Source of the DNA: Nematostella vectensis
Lineage: Eukaryota; Cnidaria; Anthozoa; Actiniaria; Edwardsiidae
Assembly (NCBI RefSeq): GCF_932526225.1
Contig: NC_064042.1
Span: 15,139,040 to 15,203,039, forward strand
Direction of reading: 5' to 3'
Length of the DNA stretch: 64,000 bases
The position numbers and the translations under genes are program-made. Under the pieces are notes generated by a model. It was not told the DNA's origin. It made no database searches and saw nothing but the letters and a program-made list of their open reading frames with translations. Of the stretch, positions 51,201 through 60,480 are shown one piece after another (within the stretch, counting starts at the first letter, position 1; each line of letters opens with the position of its first letter).

Positions 51201-52057
51201 AAGCTAGAAGATATGTATAAAATTTGCTTTCGATATCTATTTGATAATACTAATTGTTTTGTTATGATTATATCAAAACAATTATGCTAATTTTCTATAT
51301 AATCATTATAACTTGGTGTAGATTTTTTAATTTATCTTTATAAAAACAAATATATTTGTCTCTTTCTTAACCAAGTGTATGAGCCCCAACAGGAGAATTT
51401 GATTAGCATAAATAACACAAATAATCATTTAATGTGAAATAATCAATAGGTCAAGACGTTTATTCAGGTGAGGATAAAATATTGTTTGTAACTGATGGAG
51501 TTGTACACTCACATACCTTTAAAAATCTATTTAGGTTTGGGGACAGCATGTTTAAAAACAAATTCATTTTATCTTTCTAGCAAGCACAAACTTGGGAAAG
51601 CATTTGTTTACGTTCTGAATCAGACATTAATTGATTTCCAATTCTCTACGTTCATCCTCACGACAAATCACCACAATAGGCCAATTCCTCATGTGTAGAC
51701 ATCACGATAAAAGCATGACAATTGGCCATAAGAATAGGACTATCGCTCACCGTGTTCCTTCTTTGTTAGACTCTAACCGGAACCAGTCATTGTCCGCTTC
51801 TTTATTATTACTAACATACTACAATAAAATAAAACCAAGACTCAAATCGACATCTCAATGTGATTTTTCATCGATACATGAAATGACACGTCACATTTAG
51901 CATGAAAATGAGGATTTTAGTGTATATTTTGTACCTTGATAAGTGAAGTATATTCCTCTTTTAGTCTGTCGACCCAATCTTTACCATCTCGAGGCCCTGC
52001 CTTGGTTTTTAGCAGCGGTATCGCCGCTAAAGTCTTCTTTGTAGCTTCGTCCACCAT
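39132..52057 (-). CDS. UFC1: UFM1-conjugating enzyme 1 (E2 of the ufmylation pathway)
   Basis: Six exons on the minus strand: 52057-51935, 51818-51751, 51067-51004, 50622-50546, 48623-48533, 39218-39132. They sum to 510 nt, 169 aa plus TGA, against 167 aa for human UFC1. The match I recall runs end to end: [20 protein letters not shown] start, [92 protein letters not shown]. The catalytic Cys of GGKIC falls at residue 116, as in human. The enzyme accepts UFM1 from UBA5 and passes it on with UFL1, acting on ER-associated ribosomes. All splice sites are GT-AG and phases agree. The last intron is 9.3 kb, and about 6 kb of it is a satellite derived from exon 5. AATAAA on the minus strand lies 7 nt after the stop (39,125-39,120). 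Confidence 0.95.
39230..42530. other. UFC1 intron 5, non-satellite part
   Basis: AT-rich. It includes a GC-richer island at 40,370-40,540 and an old repeat at about 41,110-41,365 with CACATGTGAAC-type ends. There is a C-run/(CA)n tract at 41,853-41,915. No secure gene; a possible plus-strand first exon at 40,511 is listed as a finding. Confidence 0.4.
42531..48562. repeat. 41-bp satellite, 147 monomers, made from the UFC1 exon 5/intron 5 junction
   Basis: Plus-strand monomer: AAAGTTTCACCTACCCCTAA then TGCCATCGCATGAGCTATTCC. Read on the minus strand it is the last 30 nt of UFC1 exon 5 ([10 protein letters not shown]) plus the 5' splice site and 11 nt of intron. From 42,531 to 48,519 there are 146 periods of 41 bp plus two single-base insertions (near 45,705 and 46,275). 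The copy starting at 48,519 merges into the real exon. Variant sites recur: CACATG/GCATG/GAATG, CTACCCC/CTGACCC/CTACCCG, TTCCAAAG/TTCCCAAG. The GAATG variant is confined to about 45.2-46.3 kb, indicating local amplification. CTGACCC copies lose the GT of the donor; most others keep GGGGTAGGT. Confidence 0.97.
48533..48623 (-). CDS. UFC1: UFC1 exon 5 (catalytic Cys exon), parent of the 41-bp satellite
   Basis: The acceptor is ATTTTGCAG and the donor TTAGGG|GTAGGTG. It encodes the third base of the Arg111 codon and residues 112-141, including the active-site Cys116. Its final 30 nt ([10 protein letters not shown]) plus the first 11 intron nt (GTAGGTGAAAC) are exactly the monomer of the array that follows. 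The exon-anchored copy is therefore the array's last monomer. Downstream splicing to CTA GGT CCA TGG at 39,218 restores the expected [12 protein letters not shown] sequence. Confidence 0.93.
48957..49432. repeat. 37-bp minisatellite, about 13 copies
   Basis: The unit AAAATAGTTATAAGTTATAG plus CGCGGCACAAGGAGTCC is repeated with few substitutions. It lies in UFC1 intron 4. Unlike the 41-bp array, it has no relation to a flanking exon that I can see. Confidence 0.92.
49470..49680. repeat. Fragment of a dispersed repeat
   Basis: Contains CCAATATTTTCTTAATGTTT followed by AGGCCTGCCATGGCCCTGC. Similar pieces surround the MITE at 30,926. Class unknown. Confidence 0.35.
50046..50281. repeat. 47-bp minisatellite, about 5 copies
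   Basis: The unit is GAGAATTTTGTTGTGAGATT plus TGTCAGGTCTAGTTTGAATGTACAGAG. The first copy lacks TCTAGT. In UFC1 intron 4. Confidence 0.9.
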
Positions 52058-53041
52058 TTTGGATGGGCCGTTTCCTTTTGCGTTCGCCTTTTGGCTTTGT
52101 TGCGCATAATCGGAAATGAGCCAGCGGTATGGCACAGGTAAGCCCATTACCAGAATATACTTTTATAACATGCTCTTTATATATCACTGGTTGCGCTAGT
52201 CTCCGGCACAGACGTGCTTAGTGTCAACAAATGATAGGAAACCAAGGACGGCTGCAAAACAGACGAGAGAGGCATTTTTTTGTTATAAAACCATATACTT
52301 AGGTGTAAGACCTACACTCGGTGCCCGTGCCAAAAAAATATGAACTCTAAAATCTGAAATGCTTCTAAGAAATTCGAGGAGAGAAGGTTAGAAGAGGTTT
52401 ATTTACAGTATTTTCTAAAACCTGAGAACACAAAAAGTCCTATATTGCTTGCATTTCAATGTAACTTGCTTTTGTTGTTCTGGGCACAAAAAATGTCATA
52501 TGCACGTTCGTTACTGGGCAAAGGAGAACTAACGCTAAAGGCAGCAATATAGGTCGTAGTGTGCTGCACATGATGACGACATTACTATAGCAACACACCT
52601 ATTTCTAAGAGAGGCAAGCGGAAAAAGACCCCAATAATTTCAGTCAAACCCCCCCTCCCTTATAGCGCGCTCTTCTGATAAGGCAGTCATGCGCAAACCG
52701 GCTCCTGAAAATCAGCTTTATTTTTGCGCTTTCCATTCACGGCCAAATCTGAAAAGTTGTGGATGTCTTAATAGGTCATCGCGCTCAAGAAGCCAGTGGC
52801 TGGACTTACACGATTCAGGATTTGAGAAGATTTACAAGTTCTTTTTAAAGTTTCTCCGTTGAAATGTTTAGTTTTTCGCGGCTCGCGCAGCTTTCGGCTT
52901 GTCTTCGTTGGTTCGCGCGGACAAACACAGATTCGTCAGGGACAGCCGACAACCGACTCCATCCTCGAGCTGACCGTTGAATTCTGACTGCACGCGCTGT
53001 TCGTAGTGAGAGCGCTCACGATGGTTTGGCATTGGAAGCTG

Positions 53042-53096
53042 CGGCTATGCCATGCTGACGAGTCCTTAAGGACGAAACAGCTGTCCATGGTTGCCG
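53042..53096 (+). ncRNA. Hammerhead ribozyme motif 1
   Basis: All core parts are present in order. Stem I strand CGGC-TATG-CCATG (53,042-53,054) is followed by CTGACGA (53,055-53,061), stem II GTCC-TTAA-GGAC (53,062-53,073) and GAAA (53,074-53,077). Next come a minimal stem III within CAGCTG, then TC (53,084-53,085), then CATGG-TT-GCCG closing stem I. Predicted cleavage is after 53,085 (GTC). Very short stem III is typical of retroelement-associated metazoan hammerheads, which often act as dimers. Activity is inferred. Confidence 0.8.
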
Positions 53097-53393
53097 AACT
53101 GCACGGGTAATAGACTGTGCTAGCGTCCCGTCTTGGCCCGACTGGTGCCAATGTGTGTATGCTAGTGTGCTTCTAAAGTTCACATTTATGTATACATACT
53201 CGCAAGGATAGTTTGGCTATCCGACGGAGTTTTAGATTAGCAAAGGTCGCATGCGTGATCCGCACAATTGGCATCACGCTAGCCCGGTCGCAGCTCTAGA
53301 TCCCACATGGATCTGAGCTGTGGTTTAAAGCACTTCGTTCGAGTCGAAGTCGCCCTGCAGTTTTTTTGCCGATGAAGTTTAACTGAGGCAAAC

Positions 53394-53450
53394 CGGCTAT
53401 GCCATGCTGACGAGTCCTAATAAGGACGAAACAGCTGTCCATGGTTGCCG
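53394..53450 (+). ncRNA. Hammerhead ribozyme motif 2
   Basis: Same organisation as the first motif: CGGC-TATG-CCATG, CTGACGA (53,407-53,413), GTCC-TAATAA-GGAC (loop enlarged from TTAA to TAATAA), GAAA (53,428-53,431), CAGCTGTC, then CATGG-TT-GCCG. Predicted cleavage is after 53,439, which puts 354 nt between the two cleavage sites. The core is intact although the neighbouring LINE is decayed. Confidence 0.8.
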
Positions 53451-53542
53451 AACTGCACGGGTAATAGACTGTGCTAGCGTCCCGTCTTGGCCCGACTGGT
53501 GCCAATGTGTGTATGCTAGTGTGCTTCTAAAGTTCACATTTA

Positions 53543-53660
53543 TTGGAAGCTCCTCACTTTGACATTCCTGTGTTTGGTGCTGCGAGGGATAAATGATGAT
53601 TTTGCATTGGAAGCTCCTCACTTTTACATTCCTGTGTTTGGTGCTGCGAGGGATAAATGA
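53543..53660 (+). repeat. Tandem duplication of about 62 bp in the LINE 5' region
   Basis: ATTGGAAGCTCCTCACTTTG plus ACATTCCTGTGTTTGGTGCTGCGAGGGATAAATGA occurs twice in tandem (53,543 and about 53,605). The second copy overlaps the start of the LINE ORF. Confidence 0.75.
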
Positions 53661-54183
53661 CAGTCATGACAATAGCTCTGTGTTACTCCGGGCTTCAAAT
53701 GTCCTAATTTTAAATGATACACCACAATTTCACTGCAGACGACAACACAAATCTACTTCATCGTCGTCCACTGCCCCGGCTCGTGTTTGTTTAGACATAC
53801 TTAGAAGCGCTTCCATTGCACTACTACTGGTCTACCCTTCAAATGACGTCCAGCTTAATCCAGGTCCACAAGCTACAAATCACGCAACTAACGTCCATCT
53901 GCCATGCATTCCACTGTCCAAAAATGGTGTAAAAATATGTCATTGGAACGCGAGGAGCTCCAATAATAATAAATACGAGCAAATAAAAGAAATCCTTACG
54001 CACCCTCGTACGGAGATTGATGTGATTATTATTACCGAGACATGGCTGAATTCCTCACACACGAACGAAGAATATGGGATCCCTGGATATCATATTGAGC
54101 GGAAAGATAGAACTAGAAAGGAAAGGGGAGGAGTAATGATGTACTTATCTCACGCTATGGCTTATACCCGCTTATACATCTAA
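53593..54183 (+). pseudogene. Non-LTR retrotransposon ORF, 5' part: 2A-like motif and start of APE endonuclease
   Basis: 196 codons. Residues 71-92 are a hydrophobic stretch ending NDVQLNPGP (53,842-53,868), matching the 2A-like D-V-x-x-N-P-G-P skipping motif known from some CR1/L2-type LINEs. Next, VKICHWNARSSNNNKYEQIK (113 on) and IDVIIITETWLN (142 on) are the first blocks of an apurinic-type endonuclease (N and E catalytic motifs), then the RGGV block. The frame breaks at about 54,180. The sequence then jumps to the linker before the reverse transcriptase, so most of the endonuclease is deleted. Confidence 0.75.
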
Positions 54184-54189
54184 AAAGTG

Positions 54190-55126
54190 CTGTCGGGCAG
54201 ACAAGTAAACCGGCACCTTCGCAACTAAGAGAGAATGCAAGCAACACACCCACCATCACAGATCCAGTTGAAATAGCTAATGCATTTAACGAGTTTTTTT
54301 GTTTCCGTTGCTGCCACCTACAGAAAATAGCAATGTCAACATGAGAACGCTGTCAACTTCAGATTTCGAAAAGTTAAAAGGGTTTGTTGATAGCAAAATC
54401 CCGAGTAGCACTAAATTTGAAATACCCAAAAACATGCAAGAATTTGTGCAAGGTTATCTCTACAAACGTGTAAAGCCACAGGTTTGGACGGTATAAGTGC
54501 TCGCCTTTTAAGGGCTGCCGCCTCAGCCATAGCTCCATCGTTGACTAAGATCATCAACCAAAGTATAAAAACTGGACGATTCCCTGCGCGCTGGAAAGAG
54601 GCGAAAGTCTGTCCAATATATAAAGCTGGAGACCGCCAGAGTGTTGATAACTACCGGCCCATAAGTATTTTACCTGTCCTGTCCAAAGTTATTGAAAGGC
54701 CACGTACACGTTTGCTTATATGAATACCTAAACAGCCACAAGCTATCAAGTAGTAACCAGTCAGGTTTCCGTCCCTATCACTCGTGCGATACTGCCCTAG
54801 TAAAGTTGATTGACTACCTCATTGGAAATATGGACCAGGGACTAATATCTGGCTTGAACCTCATAGACTTCCGAAAGGCGTTTGATTTAGTAGACCATGA
54901 CACACTTATTAAGAAGCTCTCCATATATGGCGTCTCTGGAAAGTCACTAAATTGGTTCAAGTCTTATCTAGAAGACCGAAAACAGAAAGTCACAATAAGT
55001 GGTCAGCTATCCGATTCGCAGCCCATTACTGCAGGCGTTCCCCAGAGCTCGATTTTAGGTCCCTTTATGTTTATCCTGTTTATTAATGACTTAGCACTTG
55101 AAGTCTCCAACAGCGCACTCGAGATA
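54190..55126 (+). pseudogene. Non-LTR retrotransposon reverse transcriptase, N-terminal half
   Basis: Spread over three frames. Recognisable blocks: GLDGISARLLR, FPARWKEAKVCPIYK, DNYRPISILPVLSKVIER, then SNQSGFRPYHSCDTALVKLI, the motif A region IDFRKAFDLVDHDTL, and motif B GVPQSSILGPFMFILFINDL (usually PQGS). Frameshifts lie near 54,480 and 54,700. At 55,126 the frame is cut by the Tigger insertion and resumes at 58,296. Block order and wording fit the CR1/L2/jockey group. Exact clade not determined. Confidence 0.85.
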
Positions 55127-55427
55127 CAGTGGAACCTCTATATAACGGACACCCTCGGTACCGTGAAAAGTGTCCGTTATATAGAGGTGTCTGCTTAATG
55201 GAGGTCGATTTTTCGATCAAATTTGAGAGTAAACACATTTTTTATTGACTTTAACTACCTTAGAGTGCATAACTAGCAGTCGCCGTACATTTTTTGCGCA
55301 ATTTTCATATTGCTTGAGACGCGATTGTCTACAGCATTTGGTGTACTGTATAACACCTGAAACAAAACAATGGCGAAGTGTACACGAAGCTACAAATCAT
55401 GAAGTCAAAAAGTAGAGACTGCGATCC

Positions 55428-57006
55428 CTATTTAAAAAACCTATCTACCGTAGTTTGCTTCTTTTGTCCTGCTAATTGTAAAGAATACAGAATGTCATTA
55501 GCGCGGGAAAAAAGAAGAGACAGTTCCTCGTGCCCTTTTTCTTGGGCGAATTGACGAAGACGTTCACCATGCAATGTAGCTTCTGCTAATGTCAGGGTCG
55601 TCTCCTTTGTCCCTACTATCTGTACGTCGGGTTCATTGTCATCACTATTTGTTTCATCTTCCTCCTGAGTCATATCGTCCTGATCAAATAGAATCTCCCT
55701 GGCCTGGTCTCTCCAGTCTGCACGGGTTGGATCTAAACCTAGCTGACAGGTTGGCTCGTTAGCATCAATATCTAAAAATTCCTGTGCGGTGCAGGGAGCA
55801 CCTAGCGTTGCTAACATGGTGTCGATTTGTTCATGCTGTACAAGGTCTTCTCCCTCAAACGGGTCGTCGTCTACAGGTTCAGTAAAGACCAGTGCTCTTA
55901 AAGCACTCAATGATAGTGCTTTCCTGTACTTCATCCCAGGCCTGCTTACCCCACTTTATTGACATGAGCACGTCGATTGACTTCAGAATGTCCGACGCAG
56001 TTATTGTAGCTGAAACTTTGCTACAGATAAATCGAAGCATTCTCTTTTTGTAACGGATCTTCCAATTTGCAATAATGCCGGAATCTAAAGGCTGGGTCTT
56101 CGAGGTCGTATTCTTCGGAAGAAAGATTATCTTGATATTGGAATAGGTATTTTTCAATGAGGGCGTGTGACATGGGGCATTGTCCATAAACAGCATGATA
56201 TTTCGATTTTCCCTCTTCAGCCGCCGATTCAACTTGGTCAGAATTTCCTGCATAATTTCAGTTCTCATCCATGCTTTGTCGTTTGCAAAATACCTGCATT
56301 AATAGGGATACTGCTTGCTCGGTAGATTCTTAAAACAGCGCGGGTTCTCAGACCGACCTATAACTATTGGAGGTTCCTTCTCTCCCGCTGCATTAACAAA
56401 GAATGCCCAAGTGTTCCTTTGTTTTGACTTTTTCCCGCCACAACCGCATGCCTCGTTCATTCAAGCTTTTCTCTGGAAGTCCTCTCCATAAGCAACCAGT
56501 TTCGTCCACATTCCAAACGTTCTTAGCATCCCACCCTCTAGTGATTTCTCTGGCCCTTTCTTTCCATCTTTCTACCGTCTCTGGGTTCACTCCAGCTTCC
56601 TCTCCTGACACCGCCATCTGACCGATGTTGTGCTGTCTCTTGAATTTCTCAAGCCATCCATTTGATCCTGTGAATTCATTCAAACCTAGTCTTTCAGCAA
56701 TGATCATCGCTTCCTCTTGTATCATAGTACCAGAGATGGGTATGTTAGAGTTACGGCACATTTGATACCAATCCCAAACAGCATCGTTTACATTGGCATA
56801 CTTTCCCGTTCTGATTCTCTTAAGTTTGCTATGACCATTGCTGTTTTCATAGCTCGCGAGAATCGTTTCCTTATTCTGCAAAATTTTTCCCGATACCATA
56901 TTTAGCTGCAATAACTCGAACACCATGCGTAGGGTTGTCCTTTGCATAGTTTAAGAGTTCAATGTTTTCTATTCAAGTCAATGCCTGTTCGATTTCGCTT
57001 AGCCAT
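55428..57006 (-). pseudogene. Tigger/pogo transposase, decayed
   Basis: Read on the minus strand from ATG 57,006 (MAKRNRTGIDLNRK). The N-terminal helix-turn-helix is broken by two frame changes (near 56,960 and 56,880). A CENP-B-type DNA-binding region follows (NDAVWDWYQMCRNSNIPISG; GSNGWLEKFKRQHNIG). The DDE/D domain has the first Asp in WNVDETGC, the second in MLFMDNAPCHTP, and the third in TSKTQPLDSGIIANWK. A frame change at about 56,395, a stop at about 56,300 and another frame change near 55,890 disrupt it. The C-terminal acidic tail stays open to 55,428. At least five lesions mean no active enzyme. Confidence 0.9.
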
Positions 57007-57232
57007 GGCTAGAAATAAAAAGTTAGACCTCACATGAAATTCCATCCGGCGCTGGGAATTTTGCAAACACCTTTTTGACAGCTCAGATAGCACGCGGCAT
57101 TATTGTTGCTATAAAAATACAATGCCAGGAACCGCGTGAGGGGGGCGATCCATGAAGACAACACACGTCGTTTGTTGAAGCACGTTAGTGTCTTTCTTTG
57201 ACAGAGTATGGTAGTCTTAAATCCCCTCTAAT

Positions 57233-57630
57233 ATGTCTAATGAAGAGTTTCAAGTACCGTCATTCATTCGAGGGTATCACGAATACAAAGAAATATGGGA
57301 GCCAAGTATCGACGAAGAGTACGATTTGAAACGTGAACCTTTTAACAAAGAAGATTCAAATGCTGTAGCAGTGGTCCGTAAGAAATCAAAAAGATCCCGG
57401 CGGGGTAGAAGTCGCAAAAACAAACCTTATTCTCACCAAATGAGACAAGAGATAGTGATATGGAGGTTGTTGGGCATGCACCAAGACTTATGGCCCTTTG
57501 GTTATCTAGATATTTGAAGCGATCAACTAACACGGCGTGAGTTAAAATAACTGGCAAGCGAGTCAACAGAGGCGGAGGTTACGCCCTCGAGATTCCAGCC
57601 ATGTTTATTTTCAAGGGGGACAATTCAGAG
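57233..57630 (+). pseudogene. HIRAN-like domain gene fragment inside the Tigger
   Basis: Starts at ATG 57,233: MSNEEFQVPSFIRGYHEYKE, then LKREPFNKEDSNAVAVV, which resembles the RGYH...REP.N..D..AVAV core of HIRAN-type domains in many cnidarian and fish hypothetical proteins. After a basic stretch and a stop at 57,517, another frame gives TGKRVNRGGGYALEIPAMF (about 57,549 on), which resembles the C-terminal part of the same family. The piece is therefore a broken gene copy carried by the transposon on the strand opposite to the transposase. The family assignment is from memory and moderate. Confidence 0.45.
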
Positions 57631-57639
57631 GCGCGCGCT

Positions 57640-57870
57640 CAAGATCGCTTTCCCAGGTCGTAGTTATGAGGGCTCACTCACGCTTGCAAACCTCCCAACG
57701 TTGCACGAGCGAAGAAACATTGCATGCCAGCGGTTCGTTTCCAGAATCTGATTACATTTGATTAATTGTACTTTATTATAGTGCTTACTTGTATCTCTGA
57801 CTCACCTGTAATCCAGTCTATACTGCGAAAGGTTGAATTAAACTTATTATTATTATTATTATAAGATTAA
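57640..57870 (+). mobile_element. 3' tail of a LINE inside the Tigger
   Basis: SYEGSLTLANLPTLHERRNI (about 57,662 on) resembles the last block of CR1-like reverse transcriptases (SYEEAL..L.LPTL..RR). It is followed by an untranslated tail ending in (ATT)n at about 57,846-57,864, a usual LINE 3' end. It is distinct from the main LINE split by the Tigger. Confidence 0.5.
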
Positions 57871-58293
57871 GATTATAAGATTAAGATAAATTACAGAAAG
57901 AAGGGTTTGAGGTTGCATAACACAAGAACCAAGCAGCATTAATGACCATTTTGTCATCAATTCGAGCTCAGCGTATTTTAATTACTTTTTGTAAAATAAA
58001 GTTTCTAAGCAAAGTGTATGGTTAATGGTTATGTCGTTTGGCCGGTTCCATGAAATTATTATAAGAATTCTCGGAAAAGGTAACCACGGTGTCCGCTGAA
58101 TAAAGGTAAAAAATACAGAGATTGTTTAAGACACAGGACCGTGAAATGTGTCCGCGTCCGCTTAATGGAGGTGTCCGCTTAATGGAGGTATCATTTACTG
58201 AATTTAAGTGGCAAAAAAATCGGGACTTTGGATGGTGTCCGCTGAATAGAGAGTGTCCGCTTAATAGAGGTCCGTTATATAGAGGTTCCACTG

Positions 58294-59075
58294 TATATGC
58301 AGATGATATAACACAAGTCGCAAGTGGAAGTAGCGTTAGTGAGGTTAAGTCTATTCTTACTGAAGAGCTAAAAAAAGGTGAATGGATGGGCGAATGAAAA
58401 CAAAATGGTTTTGAACCAAAGCAAAACCAAATCAATGCTTATCTGTAGCGAGCCAAAATTGCGCAAATTGGCAGGAAAGGATTTGACAGGCAGCACAGAA
58501 AATGGCCAGCTTGAATGTGTCAATGATGTTAAACTGCTGGGCATAAGATTAGACAACTCCTTAACCTGGGACAACCACCTCAAGTACATTCACAATAAGA
58601 TCTCCAAGCGACTAGGCTTGTTAAAAAGGACAAAGAAATTCCTGTCACTTAAAGCAAGAACCCTGTTCTACCATTCACTCATACAGCCAATATTAGACTA
58701 TGGTGCTATCGTCTGGGGCTCGACCAAAAAGCAACATATCGACGATATGGTCAAGTTCCAGAAACGATGTGCGCGGGTTATCCTCGATAAGGAATGGGAT
58801 GCACTCTCCAAACCACTTTTTGAAGAACTAAATATTGTCCCCTTCGACAAAAGAATAATCTACCTACAACTTGTTGTGCTTTTTAAGGCAATATGACCCC
58901 ATGCTATATCAGAGATATGTTCGTTAAGTGTAGTGATGTACATTAGCAAAAAAACAGCTTTAAGTTTGTAGCAGCTAAAAGGTGGAATGCATTGCCACTA
59001 GAAATCAAAGAAGCCAAGTCAATCATCCAGCCTAGCCGTAAAGCTTTGTTGGTAAAGCGGTGTTTCAGTGCATGT
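58294..59075 (+). pseudogene. Non-LTR retrotransposon reverse transcriptase, C-terminal half
   Basis: Begins with the catalytic YADD block (58,296 on), directly after the Tigger target site. Then come NENKMVLNQSKTKSML and VKLLGIRLDNSLTW. The thumb-like region LFYHSLIQPILDYGAIVWGS and the 3' block RWNALPLEIKEAKS (about 58,981 on) follow. There is a frame change at about 58,375 and several stops after 58,896, so the copy is dead. Together with 54,190-55,126 it is one retrotransposon split by a later insertion. Confidence 0.85.
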
Positions 59076-59579
59076 CTTAAAGTATGGCCTATTTTTCCTT
59101 ATTTTACCAGATCTGGACGAGGTTCGATTCTTGGCCATGTCCTATAACTGTTTTTTTCATTGTTTACTATTACTATCAGTTGTTTTTATGGCGTTATCAT
59201 TTTTCAAGTCGTCTTTACGCAGCAGTAATGATATTTCAGCGCGTAGCCAGGATTGTCCACGGGGCTGTGCCATGCATATAGTCTTGACGTTTACATGGTA
59301 GCACATACCACAGGGTAACCATAAGAAAAATGTCATCGCTTTACAAGCTGGAATTGATACAGCACAGGGAAGCTAGGTGTCAGGGTCTTAGTTAGGGCTT
59401 GCAGGCCCTTGCCAGGATTTTAAAAGATTTTAGTTTTAGGGTTAATTATCATCCAGACAGTTCCTACCTTTGCAGACCTTTCAATTTAAACGGCAGTCGT
59501 TTTTGCAAATGGTTTAAGAAAGCCTGGTGCGGGAGTACGGGAAACCTATGACGTTCTAAAAACGCTATGCTATACTAGT

Positions 59580-59935
59580 CACGTGACACAGAAAGCCAGT
59601 TGACGCCATCCTTATATGGAGATATCAAAGTCATGTGAGACAGAAAGCCAGTTGACGCCATCCTTATGTGGTGATATCAAAGTCACATGACACACGAAGC
59701 CAGTTGACGCCATCCTTATGTGGAGATATCTAAGTCACATGGCACAGAAAGCCAGTTAAAACGCCATTCTTATGTGAACATGAAACGGGCTCCCTGTTGT
59801 ATCCTTATATGGAGATATTTTAGTCACATTGTAGGGACACGGGGAGGAAATACTTCAGTCACAAGAAAAGCTAGTTGGAGCCATCCTTATATGGAGATAG
59901 CTCGGTCACATGACACGGACAGCAAGTTGAAACCA
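59580..59935. repeat. 52-bp minisatellite, about 6-7 copies, degenerate at the end
   Basis: AGCCAGTTGACGCCATCCTT recurs at 59,594, 59,646, 59,698 and 59,750 (52-bp steps), then in diverged copies to about 59,935. Each unit has GGAGATATCAAAGTCACATG. Confidence 0.85.
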
Positions 59936-60090
59936 TTTTTTTGACAAATAAGCTTTCTTGCTTATATTGCTAATACTTAAGCGTTTAACAGGTTCCGTTT
60001 TATTGTTATTTGTTATTTTGCTGCAAAAAGCGCCCGGGTTTGCCACCCAAAAGTGTCTTGACCTGCTAGCGCAAGTCGCCTTGTGTTTAG

Positions 60091-60246
60091 TCACATGACA
60101 CGGGTCGCCATCTTTAAAAGGAAGTAGAATAGCACAATGCAAATGACGACAGAGCCAAGCGTGACGGAAGCCATTCCCCATTTCCAGGCTTGGCGGGAAT
60201 TGTACTCTGCACCGATCACATTTCCTCGACGGATGTCAGGTTTCAC
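60091..60246 (-). CDS. Last exon of an unrecognised membrane protein
   Basis: The acceptor CTCTCGTTAG precedes VKPDIRRGNVIGAEYNSRQA, then WKWGMASVTLGSVVICIVLF and YFLLKMATRVM with a TGA stop. There is one strong transmembrane helix (about residues 26-44 of the exon) and a very short tail. 51 codons plus stop, starting in phase 0. Exons at 61,092-61,225 and 61,716-61,956 end in phase 0 and may belong to the same gene. I do not recognise the family. Confidence 0.5.
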   Translation of the reverse strand: MKPDIRRGNVIGAEYNSRQAWKWGMASVTLGSVVICIVLFYFLLKMATRVM

Positions 60247-60480
60247 CTAACGAGAGAAAACAAAAACCTAAAAACAAGGAAATGTTACCCGAGTTATTTC
60301 GGGATGGAAGCATTGAAGGATATTCATTTGTTATGCAGTAATCTGCGTTGCGTGATATAAGTTATGTAGTTACCTGTATTGCGTGACATAGTGACATCAT
60401 ACCACAAGGGCATGCGCAGAAGAATGAAGTCATAAAGGCGAGCACGATGTGTGTCTCTGGCGCAGGCTCCGGCAGTATCG

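Larger units (their letters stand above)
53030..53542 (+). repeat. Direct repeats carrying hammerhead motifs, 5' part of a retroelement
   Basis: About 145 bp (53,046-53,189) is repeated nearly exactly at 53,398-53,542. Each copy starts inside a hammerhead motif and ends ...GTTCACATTTAT. The word GCATTGGAAGCT or ATTGGAAGCT occurs just before the first copy and directly after the second, where the LINE sequence begins. This suggests the repeats and the LINE belong to one family (tandem 5' UTR), or that a retrozyme-like unit lies beside it. Confidence 0.6.
55127..58293. mobile_element. pogo/Tigger-type (Tc1-mariner) DNA transposon, 3.17 kb
   Basis: Terminal inverted repeats CAGTGGAACCTCTATATAAC + GGAC start at 55,127, with the exact complement ending at 58,293. 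TA lies on both sides (55,125-55,126; 58,294-58,295). The sub-terminal GTCCGCTTAATGGAGGTGTC repeats are typical of Tigger-like ends. It encodes a decayed minus-strand transposase. It sits inside the reverse transcriptase of a LINE, so it is younger than that LINE. Confidence 0.92.

Noticed and set aside
52936-53621. Minus-strand ORFs over the hammerhead repeats
   Set aside because: They arise from the duplicated ribozyme region read antisense; the RNA motif on the plus strand explains the conservation.
59068-59301. Short plus-strand ORFs after the LINE
   Set aside because: They overlap the decayed 3' end of the retrotransposon and carry no domain.
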